Positions 8,487 through 17,731 of a stretch of 64,000 nt of DNA are shown piece after piece (the first letter of the stretch is position 1; each line of letters opens with the position of its first letter). This DNA comes from Amycolatopsis sp. cg9. GTDB lineage: Bacteria; Actinomycetota; Actinomycetes; Mycobacteriales; Pseudonocardiaceae. Under the pieces are notes generated by a model. The model searched no databases. It was given only the letters and a program-made list of their open reading frames with translations, and was not told the DNA's origin. Made by a program: the position numbers and the translations under genes. The stretch is from NCBI RefSeq assembly GCF_041346945.1, contig NZ_CP166850.1, positions 6,928,501 through 6,992,500 of the forward strand, written 5' to 3'.

Positions 8487-8825
8487 GTGGGTGACGTGTT
8501 CCACAAGGACTGCCCGGCGCGGGAGGTGCTCGGCCACCTCGCCGGCCGGTGGGCGATCCTCGTGCTGACGGCGTTGCTGGCGAGCCCGCGCCGCTACCAC
8601 GAGCTGCGCGCGGTGGTGGCGGGGATCAGCGACAAGAGCCTGGCGGCGACGCTGAAGTCGTTGCGGCAGCACGGGTTGGTGCACCGCGAGATCGGCACCG
8701 GGCAGCCGCCCCCGGTGACGTACTCGGTCACGGAACTCGGCCGCGGCGCGGCGGCGGCGCTGGCTCCGCTGCTGGACTGGATCCGCGCGAACGCGGACGA
8801 GATCACGGCACCCCGGGAACCCTGA
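8487..8825 (+). CDS. HxlR-family winged-helix regulator
   Basis: 112 residues from GTG 8487, four bases after GGGAGG; 8484 and 8496 are alternative GTGs. The protein begins with the diagnostic CPAREVLGHLAGRWAILVLTALL and continues with RRYHELRAVVAGISDKSLAATLKSLRQHGLVHR and a beta-wing (PVTYSVTELG). The N-terminal Cys is the residue that senses electrophiles in several HxlR proteins. It is divergent from the SDR gene across about 130 bp containing the palindromic CTAACCTAGG region, so control of the SDR is likely. Confidence 0.9.
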   Translation: MGDVFHKDCPAREVLGHLAGRWAILVLTALLASPRRYHELRAVVAGISDKSLAATLKSLRQHGLVHREIGTGQPPPVTYSVTELGRGAAAALAPLLDWIRANADEITAPREP

Positions 8826-8858
8826 GCGCCGGGTTCGCGGGCGGCGCGCTTTCCGGCC

Positions 8859-9980
8859 CTACGAAGGGAGATTCCCGCCAGGTGGGCCGGTTTCGGCGAC
8901 CCGCGGCACCACGTCCCGGATGATCCGCTCGGCGTCCTCGGGCAGCACCGCCGGGCGCAGGCGGGCACCGGCCAGCCCGTGCCGTCCCGCCAGCCGGTGA
9001 GGATCGCGGCGAGCCCGGTCGCGGTGCCGGTGAAGATCGCCGTGTCGGTCGTCCACGCCGAACCGGCGGCCTGGCCGAGCCGGGCGAGGCGGCGCCGGGC
9101 GTGCTCGTCGGTGTCGCCGAGGACGACCGCGATGTCGGCGTACGCCGCGGTCACCGTGGCGTCCGGGGTCAGCTTTTCGATCTCCCGGAACGCGGTCAGC
9201 AGCGCGGGGACGGGGGTGCTCGGGCGTCGGGGTGAGGAACACGCGGTCGGCGACCGCGGCGGCGAGCCGGTAGGGCTCGAGGGCGTGGTGGGCGAGGGTC
9301 GCGACCGGCGGCACGGCGAGCACCGGGACGTTCAACGGCCCCACGGCGGTTCCCCGGCCGGGGAGCGGGCCGACCCGGCCGGGGAGCCAGAACTCCTCGC
9401 CGGCGCCCAGCGCGTCGGCCGGGAACGTCGTCCAGAGGTCGCGCACGGTGCGGACGTGGTCCTCGGCGTCGCGGAACAGGTCCCGCAGCCGGTGCGCGAT
9501 CCGCGTCGGGACGTAGCTGTCGTCCGGCCGCAGCTCGGGCGTCGGCGTGCCGCCCACGGCCGTGGCGTCCCGCGCGTTCGCGGACACCTGGGGGCGCCAC
9601 ACCACCCGGCCGGGCCCGATCGCGGCCAGGGACGCCAGCTGGGTGGCGGTGTGGAACGGGTTGGCGTGCGTGACGTTCCGGGTGACCACGACTTCGCCGA
9701 CGTCGGAGGCCGACAGCAGGACCGCGGCGGCGACCACCGGGTCCAGCCGGCCGCGGACCCGGCTCCCCGGATCGCCGGGGGCGGCGCCGAACTGCTCGGT
9801 CTGCGCGGTCAGGCCGTCTTCGAGCGTGACGAACCCGATGCCGCCGGCCGCGCTCGCCCGGCCCCACCCGGCCCAGTACCGGGCGCCGAAGAGCGCGGCC
9901 GGCTCGGTCACCGGCGACAGCAGCCACGCCGCCGGGTGCCACCCCACGCCGTCCAGGGCCAGTCCGATGCGAAACACCAT
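8859..9980 (-). pseudogene. LLM flavin-dependent oxidoreductase (NtaA/SnaA-like) with two compensating frameshifts
   Basis: The N-terminal 250 residues read cleanly from ATG 9980 (IGLALDGVGWHPAAW, GFVTLEDGLTAQ, THANPFHTATQLASL). The family sequence then leaves this frame at a run of five G (9212-9216), runs in the next frame (LLTAFREIEKLTPDAT, ADIAVVLGDTDEHARRR), and returns near 8980 to finish VLPEDAERIIRDVVPRV at 8859. One extra and one missing base explain everything. The two indels may be sequencing errors, in which case a normal protein of about 373 residues is made. It would be a flavin- or F420-type monooxygenase of unknown substrate. Confidence 0.75.
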
Positions 9981-9987
9981 GGGCCGA

Positions 9988-10857
9988 TCACATGACCTTC
10001 ACACCGGTGTGAAGGTCAACCGGTCCGGGATGTGGGAACACCGCCGCGGCGACCGCGCGGAGCGTGGCGATCGGGTCGTCGCCGAGTGGGTAGACGCCGA
10101 CGTGGTCCGCGCCCGCCTCCCGGTGGGCCAGCAGCCGTGCGGCGACGGTCGCCGGATCGCCGTGCGCGACGAGCGCGTCGATCAGGCGATCGCTGCCGGC
10201 GCCGGCGAGGTCGTCCTCGGTGAAGCCCAGCCGCCGGAGGTTGTTCCGGTAGTTGGCGACGCCGAGCGCGGTTCCCGGCGGGGCCGACCGCGCGATCGCC
10301 CGCGCCCGGCCGGGATCCGGCTCGACCAGTGCGAAGTGGCCCGGCAGCACCAGCTTGCCCGGGCCGAGGATCGAGCGCGCCCGGCGGGTGTGGTCCGGGG
10401 TGACCAGGCACGGCACGGTGCCGGCGGTGCGGTCGCGGGCCAGCCGCAGCATCTTCGGCCCGAGCGCGGCCACCACGATCCGCCCGGCAGGCACCCCGGC
10501 GCGGACGAGCGAGTCCACATAGGACACCAAGGTGTCGTACGGCGACGCGTATTCGCGGTGGACTTCGCGGTGCCCGATCCCGACGCCGAGCAGGAACCGG
10601 CCGGGGTGCCGCGCGACGATCCGGTGGTAGGACGCGGCGACGGTCGCCGCGTCGGCGGTCCACGCGTTCACCACGCTCGTGCCGACGACCAGCCGCGTGG
10701 TCGCGTCGAGCAGCTCTTCGGCGAACGCGAGGCCGGCGGGCGGGGAGGCGTCCAGCCAGAGCGTGCCGTAGCCGGCCCGCTCGACGTCCGCGGCGCCTTC
10801 CGGGGTGACTTCGTGCTCGCGCAGGTGCGCGCCGAGCAAGCCGAGATCGAGGTTCAT
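9988..10857 (-). CDS. LLM-class (F420-dependent type) oxidoreductase
   Basis: 289 residues from ATG 10857. The luciferase-like TIM barrel is evident: LDLGLLGAHLREHEV, GYGTLWLDASP, HPGRFLLGVGIGHREVH, and C-terminal AHGDPATVAARLLAHREAGADHVGVYPLG. It resembles the TIGR03620-type family of F420-dependent oxidoreductases in actinomycetes. The substrate is unknown. Its last codons overlap a perfect 26-bp palindrome located just upstream of the next LLM gene. It is divergent from a LysR regulator across about 95 bp. Confidence 0.85.
   Translation of the reverse strand: MNLDLGLLGAHLREHEVTPEGAADVERAGYGTLWLDASPPAGLAFAEELLDATTRLVVGTSVVNAWTADAATVAASYHRIVARHPGRFLLGVGIGHREVHREYASPYDTLVSYVDSLVRAGVPAGRIVVAALGPKMLRLARDRTAGTVPCLVTPDHTRRARSILGPGKLVLPGHFALVEPDPGRARAIARSAPPGTALGVANYRNNLRRLGFTEDDLAGAGSDRLIDALVAHGDPATVAARLLAHREAGADHVGVYPLGDDPIATLRAVAAAVFPHPGPVDLHTGVKVM
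9993..10018. promoter_or_regulatory. perfect 26-bp palindrome (half-site TGACCTTCACACC)
   Basis: TGACCTTCACACC is followed directly by its exact reverse complement. It lies 13 bp upstream of the LLM gene starting at 9980 (minus strand) while also encoding the last residues of the upstream LLM gene. The GACCTT...AAGGTC ends and length resemble MerR-family operators. A compact terminator is less likely because no loop or U-tract exists. Confidence 0.55.
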
Positions 10858-10953
10858 GGGGCCGACTCCAGCACGGCGGCCCGCGGCGAACCAGCGCCAG
10901 GACCGACGCGCAGCGATAACCTGGGGGCATCGTCCCAGCCCAGGGGAGGACCG

Positions 10954-11790
10954 GTGGAACTTCGGGCCTTGCGGTACTTCGTCACGGTCGCCGACGAGCT
11001 GCACTTCGGCCGCGCAGCGGACCGGCTGCACATCGCCCAGCCCGCGGTCAGCAGGCAGATCGCGCGGCTGGAACGCGAGCTGGGGGAGCGGCTGTTCGAC
11101 CGGTCCCCCCGCCGGGTCCGGCTGACCGCGGCCGGGCACCGGGTGCTCGCCGCGGCCCGCGAAGCGCTCGCGGCCGCCGACCGGGTCCGCAGCGCCGCGG
11201 CCGGTCCCGCGGGTGTCATGCGCATCGGCACGGCGTCCGGGGTCACCGCCCGGCTGGAGCGCGGGATCGACGAGCTGCGCGAACAGTCGCCGGCCTTCGA
11301 CGTCGTGCTCGTCGACCTCCCGCCGGCCGCGCGGCTGAACGCCCTGCGGCACGGGGAAATCGACGTCGCGCTGGCCAGGGGCGTGGCCGCGGCACCGGGG
11401 GTGCGGGTGCTGCCGGCCTGGACGGAACCGCTGTTCGCGGTCGTGTCCGCGCGGCACCCGGCCGCCGGTCGCGAGGTCGTGAGCGTGGCCGAACTGGCCG
11501 GAGGCAAGTCGCTGATCCACGACCCGTCCGTGGCCGCGGTGCTGCGGGAGGCGGGTGTCCCGGTGCGGCCGGACCGGCCGGCCGGGTCGGTCCAGGACAC
11601 GATCGTCGAGGTCGGCTCGGATCCGCGCGCCTGGACGGTGCTGCCGGCCGGCCAGGTGGCGGAGATCGGCTCGACCCGCGTGCGCGCGATCCCGCTCGCG
11701 CCACGGACGACGATCACGGGCAGCGTCGTGGTCCCGGCCGGCCTCCCGCAGCCGTGCGCGGCCGCCCACCGGGCCGCGTTCGGTGACTGA
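10954..11790 (+). CDS. LysR-family transcriptional regulator
   Basis: 278 residues from GTG 10954 preceded by AGGGGAGGA. The classic N-terminal HTH is intact: LRALRYFVTVADELHFGRAA, then DRLHIAQPAVSRQIARLEREL. The substrate-binding domain follows from about residue 85. It is divergent from the LLM oxidoreductase at 9988-10857, and the 96-bp intergenic region contains the CTGGG...CCCAG-type dyad expected for a LysR site, so that gene is the probable target. The stop overlaps the start of the GNAT gene. Confidence 0.92.
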   Translation: MELRALRYFVTVADELHFGRAADRLHIAQPAVSRQIARLERELGERLFDRSPRRVRLTAAGHRVLAAAREALAAADRVRSAAAGPAGVMRIGTASGVTARLERGIDELREQSPAFDVVLVDLPPAARLNALRHGEIDVALARGVAAAPGVRVLPAWTEPLFAVVSARHPAAGREVVSVAELAGGKSLIHDPSVAAVLREAGVPVRPDRPAGSVQDTIVEVGSDPRAWTVLPAGQVAEIGSTRVRAIPLAPRTTITGSVVVPAGLPQPCAAAHRAAFGD

Positions 11791-12271
11791 CACCGCGCCG
11801 CGGCTGGCCACTCCCGCCACCCGGCTGCACGCCGCCTGGCTCGCCGCGCACGCGGAGTGGGGACCGGGTCGGCACGAAGACGGCTTCGGGCTCCTGGCGT
11901 CCGACGAAGTCCTTTCGCCGGAAGGGTTTTCGGCGTGGATCACCCGGCTCGGCGCGGACGCCGGCTGCACGTACCGCTGGATCGTCGAGGGCGGCGAAGT
12001 GCTCGGCGGGATCGCCCTGCGGCACGGGACCCACGAGTCGGTCCGGCGGGCCGGGCACCTCGGCTACGGCATCCGGCCCTCCGCGCGCGGACGCGGGCTG
12101 GCCGCGTGGGCGCTGGGCCGGATGCTGCCCGAAGCGCGCAGCCTCGGCATGGACCACGTGGTGCTCGTCTGCGCGGCCGGCAACCTCGCGTCGGCGAAGA
12201 CGATCGAGCGCTTCGGCGGCGTGCGCGAAGACGCCGGCACCACGTGGCGCTACCGCATCCGGCTGCGGTGA
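11783..12271 (+). CDS. GNAT-family N-acetyltransferase
   Basis: 162 residues from GTG 11783, which overlaps the LysR stop by 8 bp. The acetyl-CoA loop is visible in GYGIRPSARGRGLAAWAL, followed by GMDHVVLVCAAGNLASAKTIERFGG, the standard motif A and B arrangement of single-domain GNATs. The acceptor substrate is unknown. The overlap implies co-transcription and translational coupling with the LysR regulator. Confidence 0.88.
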   Translation: MTDTAPRLATPATRLHAAWLAAHAEWGPGRHEDGFGLLASDEVLSPEGFSAWITRLGADAGCTYRWIVEGGEVLGGIALRHGTHESVRRAGHLGYGIRPSARGRGLAAWALGRMLPEARSLGMDHVVLVCAAGNLASAKTIERFGGVREDAGTTWRYRIRLR

Positions 12272-12281
12272 CGCCGCCGGC

Positions 12282-13400
12282 TCAGCGGTTCCAGTGCCCG
12301 CCGAGCAGTTCGTAGGACCGGACGCGGTCGGCGTGGGCGTGGGTGATGGTCGTGACGACGATCTCGTCGGCGCCGGTGGCCTCCTGCAACTGCCGCAGGC
12401 GCGCGGCGACGGTGGCGGGGGAGCCGGCGAACTGGGTGCCGACGCGGTCGGCGACGAGGGCGCGGTCCTCGTCGGTCCACTCGTGCGCGGCGGCTTCCGC
12501 GGGGGTGGGGAAGGGGATCGCGCCCTCGGCCTTGCGGATGCTGCGGACCCAGGGGCCGTAGCCGCTCGCCAGTTCTCGCGCGGTGGCGTCGTCCTCGGCG
12601 ACGACGACGTCGGCCGACACCGCGACGTACGGCCGGGGGAGCGCGGCCGAAGGCCGGAACGCCTGCCGGTAGGCGGCCACGGCTTCGAGCACGCCCGACG
12701 GGCTGACGTGGTAGTTGGCGGCGAACCGCAGGGAATTGCGCCCGGCCACGGCCGCGCTCTGCCCGCCGCTGCTGCCGAGGATCCAGACCTGCGGCCGCGC
12801 GCCTTCCCCGGGCACGGCGTGCGCCGCCTCCCCGTCGGCGGCCCGGTAGGTGCCACCGAGCAGCGCGAGGATGTCGTCGACCTGCTCGCCGTAGTCGGGC
12901 GATTCGGCGCCGGGTTGCTGCAGCAGCGCGAAGGTCACGCCGAGCCGCGCCGACCGGGCCAGGCCGCTGAAATCGGGTTTCGGCGGGATGAGAAGCCCGT
13001 TGGCGGCCTGCGTGGGCGCGGTGGGGTGCGCCGCCGCGGCGGCGTATTCGCGGACGAGCTGCTTGCCGCTGCGCCCGAGCCCGAGGTCGAGCCGCCCGGG
13101 GTGCAGCGCCTCGATGAGCCCGAACTCCTCCACCACGGCCAGCGGCGTGCGGTGGGCGAGCTGCACACCCGCGGACCCGAGCCGGATCGTCCGCGTCGCA
13201 CCGGCGACGAGCGCGATCAGCACCGGCGGCGACGCGCCGGCGACACCGGCGTTCAGGTGGTGTTCGGCGAACCAGTACCGGTGGTAGCCGAACTCCTCGG
13301 CCCGCCGGGCGAGATCGACGGTGTTGCGCACGGCTTCGGCGGCGTCGGAACCGGAACTGATCGGGACGAGGTCCAGGACGGACAGCGGGATTTCGGGCAT
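12282..13400 (-). CDS. LLM-class flavin-dependent oxidoreductase (MsnO8-like)
   Basis: 372 residues from ATG 13400. Family signatures are IPLSVLDLVPISSGS at the N-terminus, FGYHRYWFAEHHLN, LGSAGVQLAHRTPLAVVEEFGLIEALHPGRLDLGLGRS, and C-terminal GSPATVAARLRQLQEATGADEIVVTT. These match the MsnO8-type group of luciferase-like monooxygenases. The protein is expected to use FMN or F420. The substrate is unknown. It converges on the GNAT gene with a 10-bp gap and is followed upstream by the cysteine-synthase-like gene on the same strand. Confidence 0.88.
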   Translation of the reverse strand: MPEIPLSVLDLVPISSGSDAAEAVRNTVDLARRAEEFGYHRYWFAEHHLNAGVAGASPPVLIALVAGATRTIRLGSAGVQLAHRTPLAVVEEFGLIEALHPGRLDLGLGRSGKQLVREYAAAAAHPTAPTQAANGLLIPPKPDFSGLARSARLGVTFALLQQPGAESPDYGEQVDDILALLGGTYRAADGEAAHAVPGEGARPQVWILGSSGGQSAAVAGRNSLRFAANYHVSPSGVLEAVAAYRQAFRPSAALPRPYVAVSADVVVAEDDATARELASGYGPWVRSIRKAEGAIPFPTPAEAAAHEWTDEDRALVADRVGTQFAGSPATVAARLRQLQEATGADEIVVTTITHAHADRVRSYELLGGHWNR

Positions 13401-13477
13401 GGGCGGTCCTACCTTCTCGGTCGGGGCTGAGCGCGCGGTCCGGGTCGTGCCTTGACAAGGCCCATCGGGACGTCCTT

Positions 13478-14869
13478 TCAGCCGAGCTGTCCGTTGCGGA
13501 GGGACCCGGCGATCCGCCCGTCGACGACGATCCACGCGGCTTCGCGGGTGCCGAGGCGGGCGCGGGCGGCCGCCGGGCTTTCGGTGATCCCGATGGTGGG
13601 CAACGGATCCGTGACGTGGGCGGTGATCGGGTCGGCCGGGCGGGCCGTGCCGGCGGTGACCAGCCGGCGGAGCTCGGCGACGTCGAGGGTCCCGGTCACC
13701 TCAGCGACCGACAGCGAGCCCGGCGGCGAACCGGGCCGCCGGGGCCCGACCGGCCGCAGCGCGGCCGGGTGGCGGTCCGCGAGTGCCTCGCCGACCGATG
13801 CCGTCGCCGGCACGGCGGGAGGTGGTGCGGGCAGCGGGCCGACGACGTCCGCCACCGTGGGTCCCGCCGCGTGCCCGACCGGGAAACCCAGGCGCAGCAG
13901 CCAACCGTCGTCGTAGTACTTCGACAGGTACGACCGGCCGGAGTCGGGTACCACGACGACGATCAAGGCGTCCGGCGCCGAGCGGGCGGCCAGCCGCAGC
14001 GCCGCGGCGACCGCGGTTCCGGCCGAGGCGCCGAGCAGCAGTCCCTCTTCGCGGGCGAGCCGCCGCGCCGTCAGGATGGATTCGCGGTCGCCGATCGCTT
14101 CGACGTGGTCGACGACGCCGCGGTGGTAGGAGCGGGGCCAGACGTCTTCGGCGGTGTCCGGGTGGCGGTAGTGCCCGATGCTCTCGACCAGGTACGGACT
14201 GCCGTCGCCGCCGGAGTACACCGAGTGCTCGGGGTCGGCGCCGACCACCCGGACGCGGCCGCCGCTGACCTCCTTGAGGTACGCGCCGGCTCCGCTGACC
14301 GTCCCGCCGGTGCCGACGCCGGCGACGAAGTGGGTGATCCGGCCGTGTGTCTGCCGCCAGATCTCGGGCCCGGTCGTCGCGCGGTGGGCCGCGGGGTTGG
14401 CCGGGTTGTCGTACTGGTCGGCGAGCCAGCCACCCCGGTCGGCGGCGACGCGGCGGGCGACCTGCCGGACGTGCTCGGGGTCCTCCTGCGGCACGGCACC
14501 GGGGGTGACCACCACCTCGGCCCCGTAGGCGCGCAGGATCGCGGTCTTCTCGGAGCTGGTCTTGTCCGGCACCACGACGGTCAGCCGGTAGCCGCGCTGG
14601 GCCGCGACGATCGCCAGCCCGATGCCGGTGTTCCCGGAGGTCCCCTCGACGATCAGGCCGCCGGGCGGCAGCGCGCCCGAGCGCTCCGCGTCGAGCACCA
14701 TCGCCAGCGCGGCCCGGTCCTTGACGCTCCCGCCCGGGTTGAGGAACTCGGCCTTGACGTACACGCGCGGTGCGATCCGGGCCAGCCGGATCAGCGGGGT
14801 CCCGCCGATCGCGTCGAGGACGGAGTCGAAGGCGTCGGGTCCGGGCGGCGCCGGAACGTCGGCGGCCAT
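13478..14869 (-). CDS. PLP-dependent cysteine synthase / cystathionine beta-synthase-like enzyme
   Basis: 463 residues from ATG 14869 with a GAGGGG Shine-Dalgarno. The fold-type II PLP core is clear: NPGGSVKDRAAL with the Schiff-base Lys, EGTSGNTGIGLAIVAA binding the phosphate, GTGGTVSGAGAYLKE, and SYLSKYYDDGWLLRLGF. The first 330 residues match cysteine synthase/CBS. The C-terminal 130 residues are in the place of the CBS pair but look degenerate. It makes cysteine from O-acetylserine or cystathionine from serine and homocysteine. Confidence 0.88.
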   Translation of the reverse strand: MAADVPAPPGPDAFDSVLDAIGGTPLIRLARIAPRVYVKAEFLNPGGSVKDRAALAMVLDAERSGALPPGGLIVEGTSGNTGIGLAIVAAQRGYRLTVVVPDKTSSEKTAILRAYGAEVVVTPGAVPQEDPEHVRQVARRVAADRGGWLADQYDNPANPAAHRATTGPEIWRQTHGRITHFVAGVGTGGTVSGAGAYLKEVSGGRVRVVGADPEHSVYSGGDGSPYLVESIGHYRHPDTAEDVWPRSYHRGVVDHVEAIGDRESILTARRLAREEGLLLGASAGTAVAAALRLAARSAPDALIVVVVPDSGRSYLSKYYDDGWLLRLGFPVGHAAGPTVADVVGPLPAPPPAVPATASVGEALADRHPAALRPVGPRRPGSPPGSLSVAEVTGTLDVAELRRLVTAGTARPADPITAHVTDPLPTIGITESPAAARARLGTREAAWIVVDGRIAGSLRNGQLG

Positions 14870-14959
14870 GCGCACCCCCTCGGGTTCGGGTACCCCACAG
14901 CTATCCCGAGCCGGCACCGCACCGCACCCGTGCCCAGGATGTGGGCGGATCGGCGATAC

Positions 14960-15290
14960 CGGGTTCCGTGACGAGCGACGGCCGCGCCGTGCTGCCGGGC
15001 TTCCCGGAACAACCCGGACAACGCCCGGTACGTCGTGGTCGTGATCCCCGGTGTCGGGTCCGGCATGGCCGACGCGGCCCCGTTGCTCGACCTCGTGGAC
15101 ACCCAGGTGACCACGTTCGACGGCGACCTCGGCGACGACTTCTCGGTGGTCGGCTGGGCCGACTGCGTGGCACCGCGGGACGCGGGGGAAGCGCGCGACC
15201 CGGCGTACGCGGCCGCCGGGGCCGGCCGGCGGCAGTGGTCGCTTCGACGAGGTGTCCGCCTCGGCTCCGCCGCTCGAGCCGCGCCGACCG
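14960..15290 (+). pseudogene. possible remnant of a DUF1023-type alpha/beta hydrolase
   Basis: Between the CBS-like gene (start 14869) and the MBL gene there are 527 bp without an intact gene. Part of the plus strand translates as NNPDNARYVVVVIPGVGSG with a later VVGWADCVAPRD, reminiscent of the PDTADxVAVYVPGTGS...VIAWLGYDAPxD pattern of DUF1023 hydrolases. The catalytic GHS segment and the rest are missing, and an upstream piece (VTSDGRAVLPG) is in another frame. The remainder, 15290-15396, holds only a GGTGCC...GGCACC hairpin and the leader of the next gene. Confidence 0.35.
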
Positions 15291-15396
15291 GCGAACCGGA
15301 CCCCGCGGAGGGTAGGAAACACCGGGTCTGGCTGGCCGGTGCCGCGCCCGGCACCTTGGGGGTGTCAGCCGTCCGCCACCACCCCCGAGGTCCACT

Positions 15397-16313
15397 GTGA
15401 ACGCGATTCCCGAAGAGATCACGCTGGGCGACGTCACCGTCACCCGCGTCACCGAATTCTCCGGCTCGGTCGGAATGACGCCGGCCGAGTTCTTCCCCAC
15501 CAGCCCGCGCTCCTCCTGGGAGGAGAACCGCGACTGGCTGGCGCCCGACTTCTGGGACCCCGAAACCGGCGAGATCCTCGCGGCGGTCCAGACCTGGCTG
15601 CTGCGCAGCGAAGGCCGCACGATCCTCGTCGACACCGGCGTCGGCAACCACAAGGAGCGGCCCTACGCCGCGTTGTGGGGTCACCGCGACACCCCCTTCC
15701 TCGACACGCTCGCGGCGGCCGGGGTGCGGCCCGAGGACGTCGACCTGGTGCTCAACACCCACCTGCACACCGACCACGTCGGCTGGAACACCCGGCTCGA
15801 GGACCGCGCCTGGGTGCCGACGTTCCCCAACGCCCGCTACCTCCTGCCCGGCGCGACTTCGACTTCTGGAACCCGGTCAACGAGCACAAGTCCGTCTTCG
15901 GCCGGGGGAACCAGAACGTCTTCGAGGACAGCGTCGCGCCGGTGCACGAGGCCGGGCTGGTCGAGCTGTGGGACGGCTCGTACCGGATCGACGGCAACCT
16001 GCGGCTCGAGCTCGCGCCCGGCCACACGCCGGGATCGTCGGTGCTGCACCTGGACTCCGGCGGCGACCGGGCGCTGTTCGTCGGCGATCTCGTGCACACC
16101 CCGCAGCAGATCGTGGCGCCCGAGGTCAACTCGTGCTTCTGCGAGGACGAAGCCGAGGCGCGCGCCACCCGGCACAAGCTGCTCGGCTCGGCGGCCGAGA
16201 CCGGCGCGCTGGTGTTCCCGGCCCACCTGCCCGGGCCCGGCGGGGTGCAGGTCCGGCGCGAGGGTTCCCGGTTCGCGATCGCGGACTGGGCCGGCTTCGC
16301 GCGGATCGCGTGA
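15397..16313 (+). pseudogene. MBL-fold metallo-hydrolase with one frameshift
   Basis: The frame from GTG 15397 gives 150 residues of a metallo-beta-lactamase-fold hydrolase including the zinc motif NTHLHTDHVGW. At about 15850 the family sequence shifts to another frame (RRDFDFWNPVNEHKS, LELAPGHTPGSSVLHL, LFVGDLVHTPQQI) and ends at 16313. Adding one C to the ccc run at 15847-15849 joins the halves into about 305 residues. The next gene, a carboxylesterase, overlaps the stop as GTGA, so the pair is an operon. Substrate is unknown. Confidence 0.78.
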
Positions 16314-17728
16314 GCTCCCGGCACCCGGTCGCGCACCCGCCGTCCGGTGCGGTGCGGGGGACCCGCGACCGGTTCGGCGAGCGCTACCGCGCCATTCCCT
16401 ACGCGGCCGCGCCCCTCGGCCGGGGTCGCTTCGCCGCACCCGCGGCGCACCCGGGCTGGACCGGCGTCCGGGACGGCACCCGGCCCTCGCCCACCGCACC
16501 CCAGCCGGCACGGGACTTCGGCCGGCTCGACCTGAGCCCGTACTTCGGCCCCGGCTGGGTGCGCGGGGACGAGTACCTCACCGTGGACGTCCGCACCCCG
16601 GCCGCCGACGGCGGGCAGCGGCCGGTCATGGTTTTCGTGCACGGCGGCGGATTCGTCACCGGCTCCACCGCGGCCGCGCTCTACGACGGCCGGGCGTTCG
16701 CGCGCGACGGCGTCGTCCTGGTGACCCTCAACTACCGCCTCGGGATCCCCGGGTTCCTCGTCCTGGACGGCGCCCCGGACAACCGCGGGCTGCTGGACGT
16801 CCTCGCCGCGCTGCGCTGGGTACGCGACGCCGTCGGGGCGTTCGGCGGCGATCCCGGCAACGTCACGGTGTTCGGGCAGTCCGCGGGGGCGACGCTCACC
16901 GCTGCGCTGCTGGCGGAACCGGAAGCGAAGGGCCTGTTCCGGCGGGCGATCGTGCAGAGCGGCAGCGGCACCGGCGCGTTCACCCCGGAGCAGGCACGGC
17001 GCGTCACCGCGGCGGCGGCCACCGCGCTCGGGACCGAGCCGACGGCCGAGGCGTTCGCGGGGATCCCCGACGCCCGCTTGGTCGCGGTCGTCCCCGCACT
17101 GTCCGGTGTGGACCTGAGGACCGCCACCGCCACGGATCCGCTCGCCGGGCTCAGTCCGTTCAGCCTGGTGCTCCCGGTGCAGCCGGCCGACGCGCTGGGC
17201 CGGGGCGGCGACGTCGGCCTGCTCGTCGGCACCACCACCGAAGAGGGAAACCTCTACCTGGTGCCGCAGGGGAAGTTCGACGCCTCGACCGGCGCCGACG
17301 TGCTCGCCGTCGCGGCGGCGAGCCGGGACGACCCCGAGGCCGCCGTCGCCCGGGTGCGCGCGGCCCGCCCGGGCGCGAGCCCGGGAGAGCTGCGGTCGGC
17401 GCTGCTCGGCGACGCCCTGTTCGGCGCCGGCACGGCCCGGCTGATCGCGGCGCACGCTCCCGGGCGGACCCACGTGTACTCGTTCGCCCACCGCTCGACG
17501 GCACTGGGCGGCCGGCTCGGCGCGGCCCACACGGTCGAGCTGCCGTTCGTCTTCGACGTCGCCGACGAACCGTGGCTGCACGGGGACACCGGGCTGCTGG
17601 GCCCGGATCCGGCGCCGGCGGACCTCGCGGCGCGCGTGCACCGCGCGTGGGTCGAGTTCGCCCGGACCGGGGACCCGGGGTGGGCGCCGCACACCCCGGG
17701 TCGGCCGGTGGTGGAGGTCTTTCGCTGA
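16310..17728 (+). CDS. type B carboxylesterase
   Basis: 472 residues from GTG 16310, overlapping the MBL hydrolase stop by four bases. The alpha/beta hydrolase features are complete: oxyanion region FVHGGGFVTGS, nucleophile elbow FGQSAGATLT, acidic residue in GTTTEEGN, and HTVELPFVFD near the catalytic His. It lacks a signal peptide, so it is cytoplasmic. Ester substrates are unknown. Operonic overlap with the MBL hydrolase suggests that both hydrolyse the same or consecutive compounds. Confidence 0.88.
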   Translation: MSSRHPVAHPPSGAVRGTRDRFGERYRAIPYAAAPLGRGRFAAPAAHPGWTGVRDGTRPSPTAPQPARDFGRLDLSPYFGPGWVRGDEYLTVDVRTPAADGGQRPVMVFVHGGGFVTGSTAAALYDGRAFARDGVVLVTLNYRLGIPGFLVLDGAPDNRGLLDVLAALRWVRDAVGAFGGDPGNVTVFGQSAGATLTAALLAEPEAKGLFRRAIVQSGSGTGAFTPEQARRVTAAAATALGTEPTAEAFAGIPDARLVAVVPALSGVDLRTATATDPLAGLSPFSLVLPVQPADALGRGGDVGLLVGTTTEEGNLYLVPQGKFDASTGADVLAVAAASRDDPEAAVARVRAARPGASPGELRSALLGDALFGAGTARLIAAHAPGRTHVYSFAHRSTALGGRLGAAHTVELPFVFDVADEPWLHGDTGLLGPDPAPADLAARVHRAWVEFARTGDPGWAPHTPGRPVVEVFR

Positions 17729-17731
17729 GCG

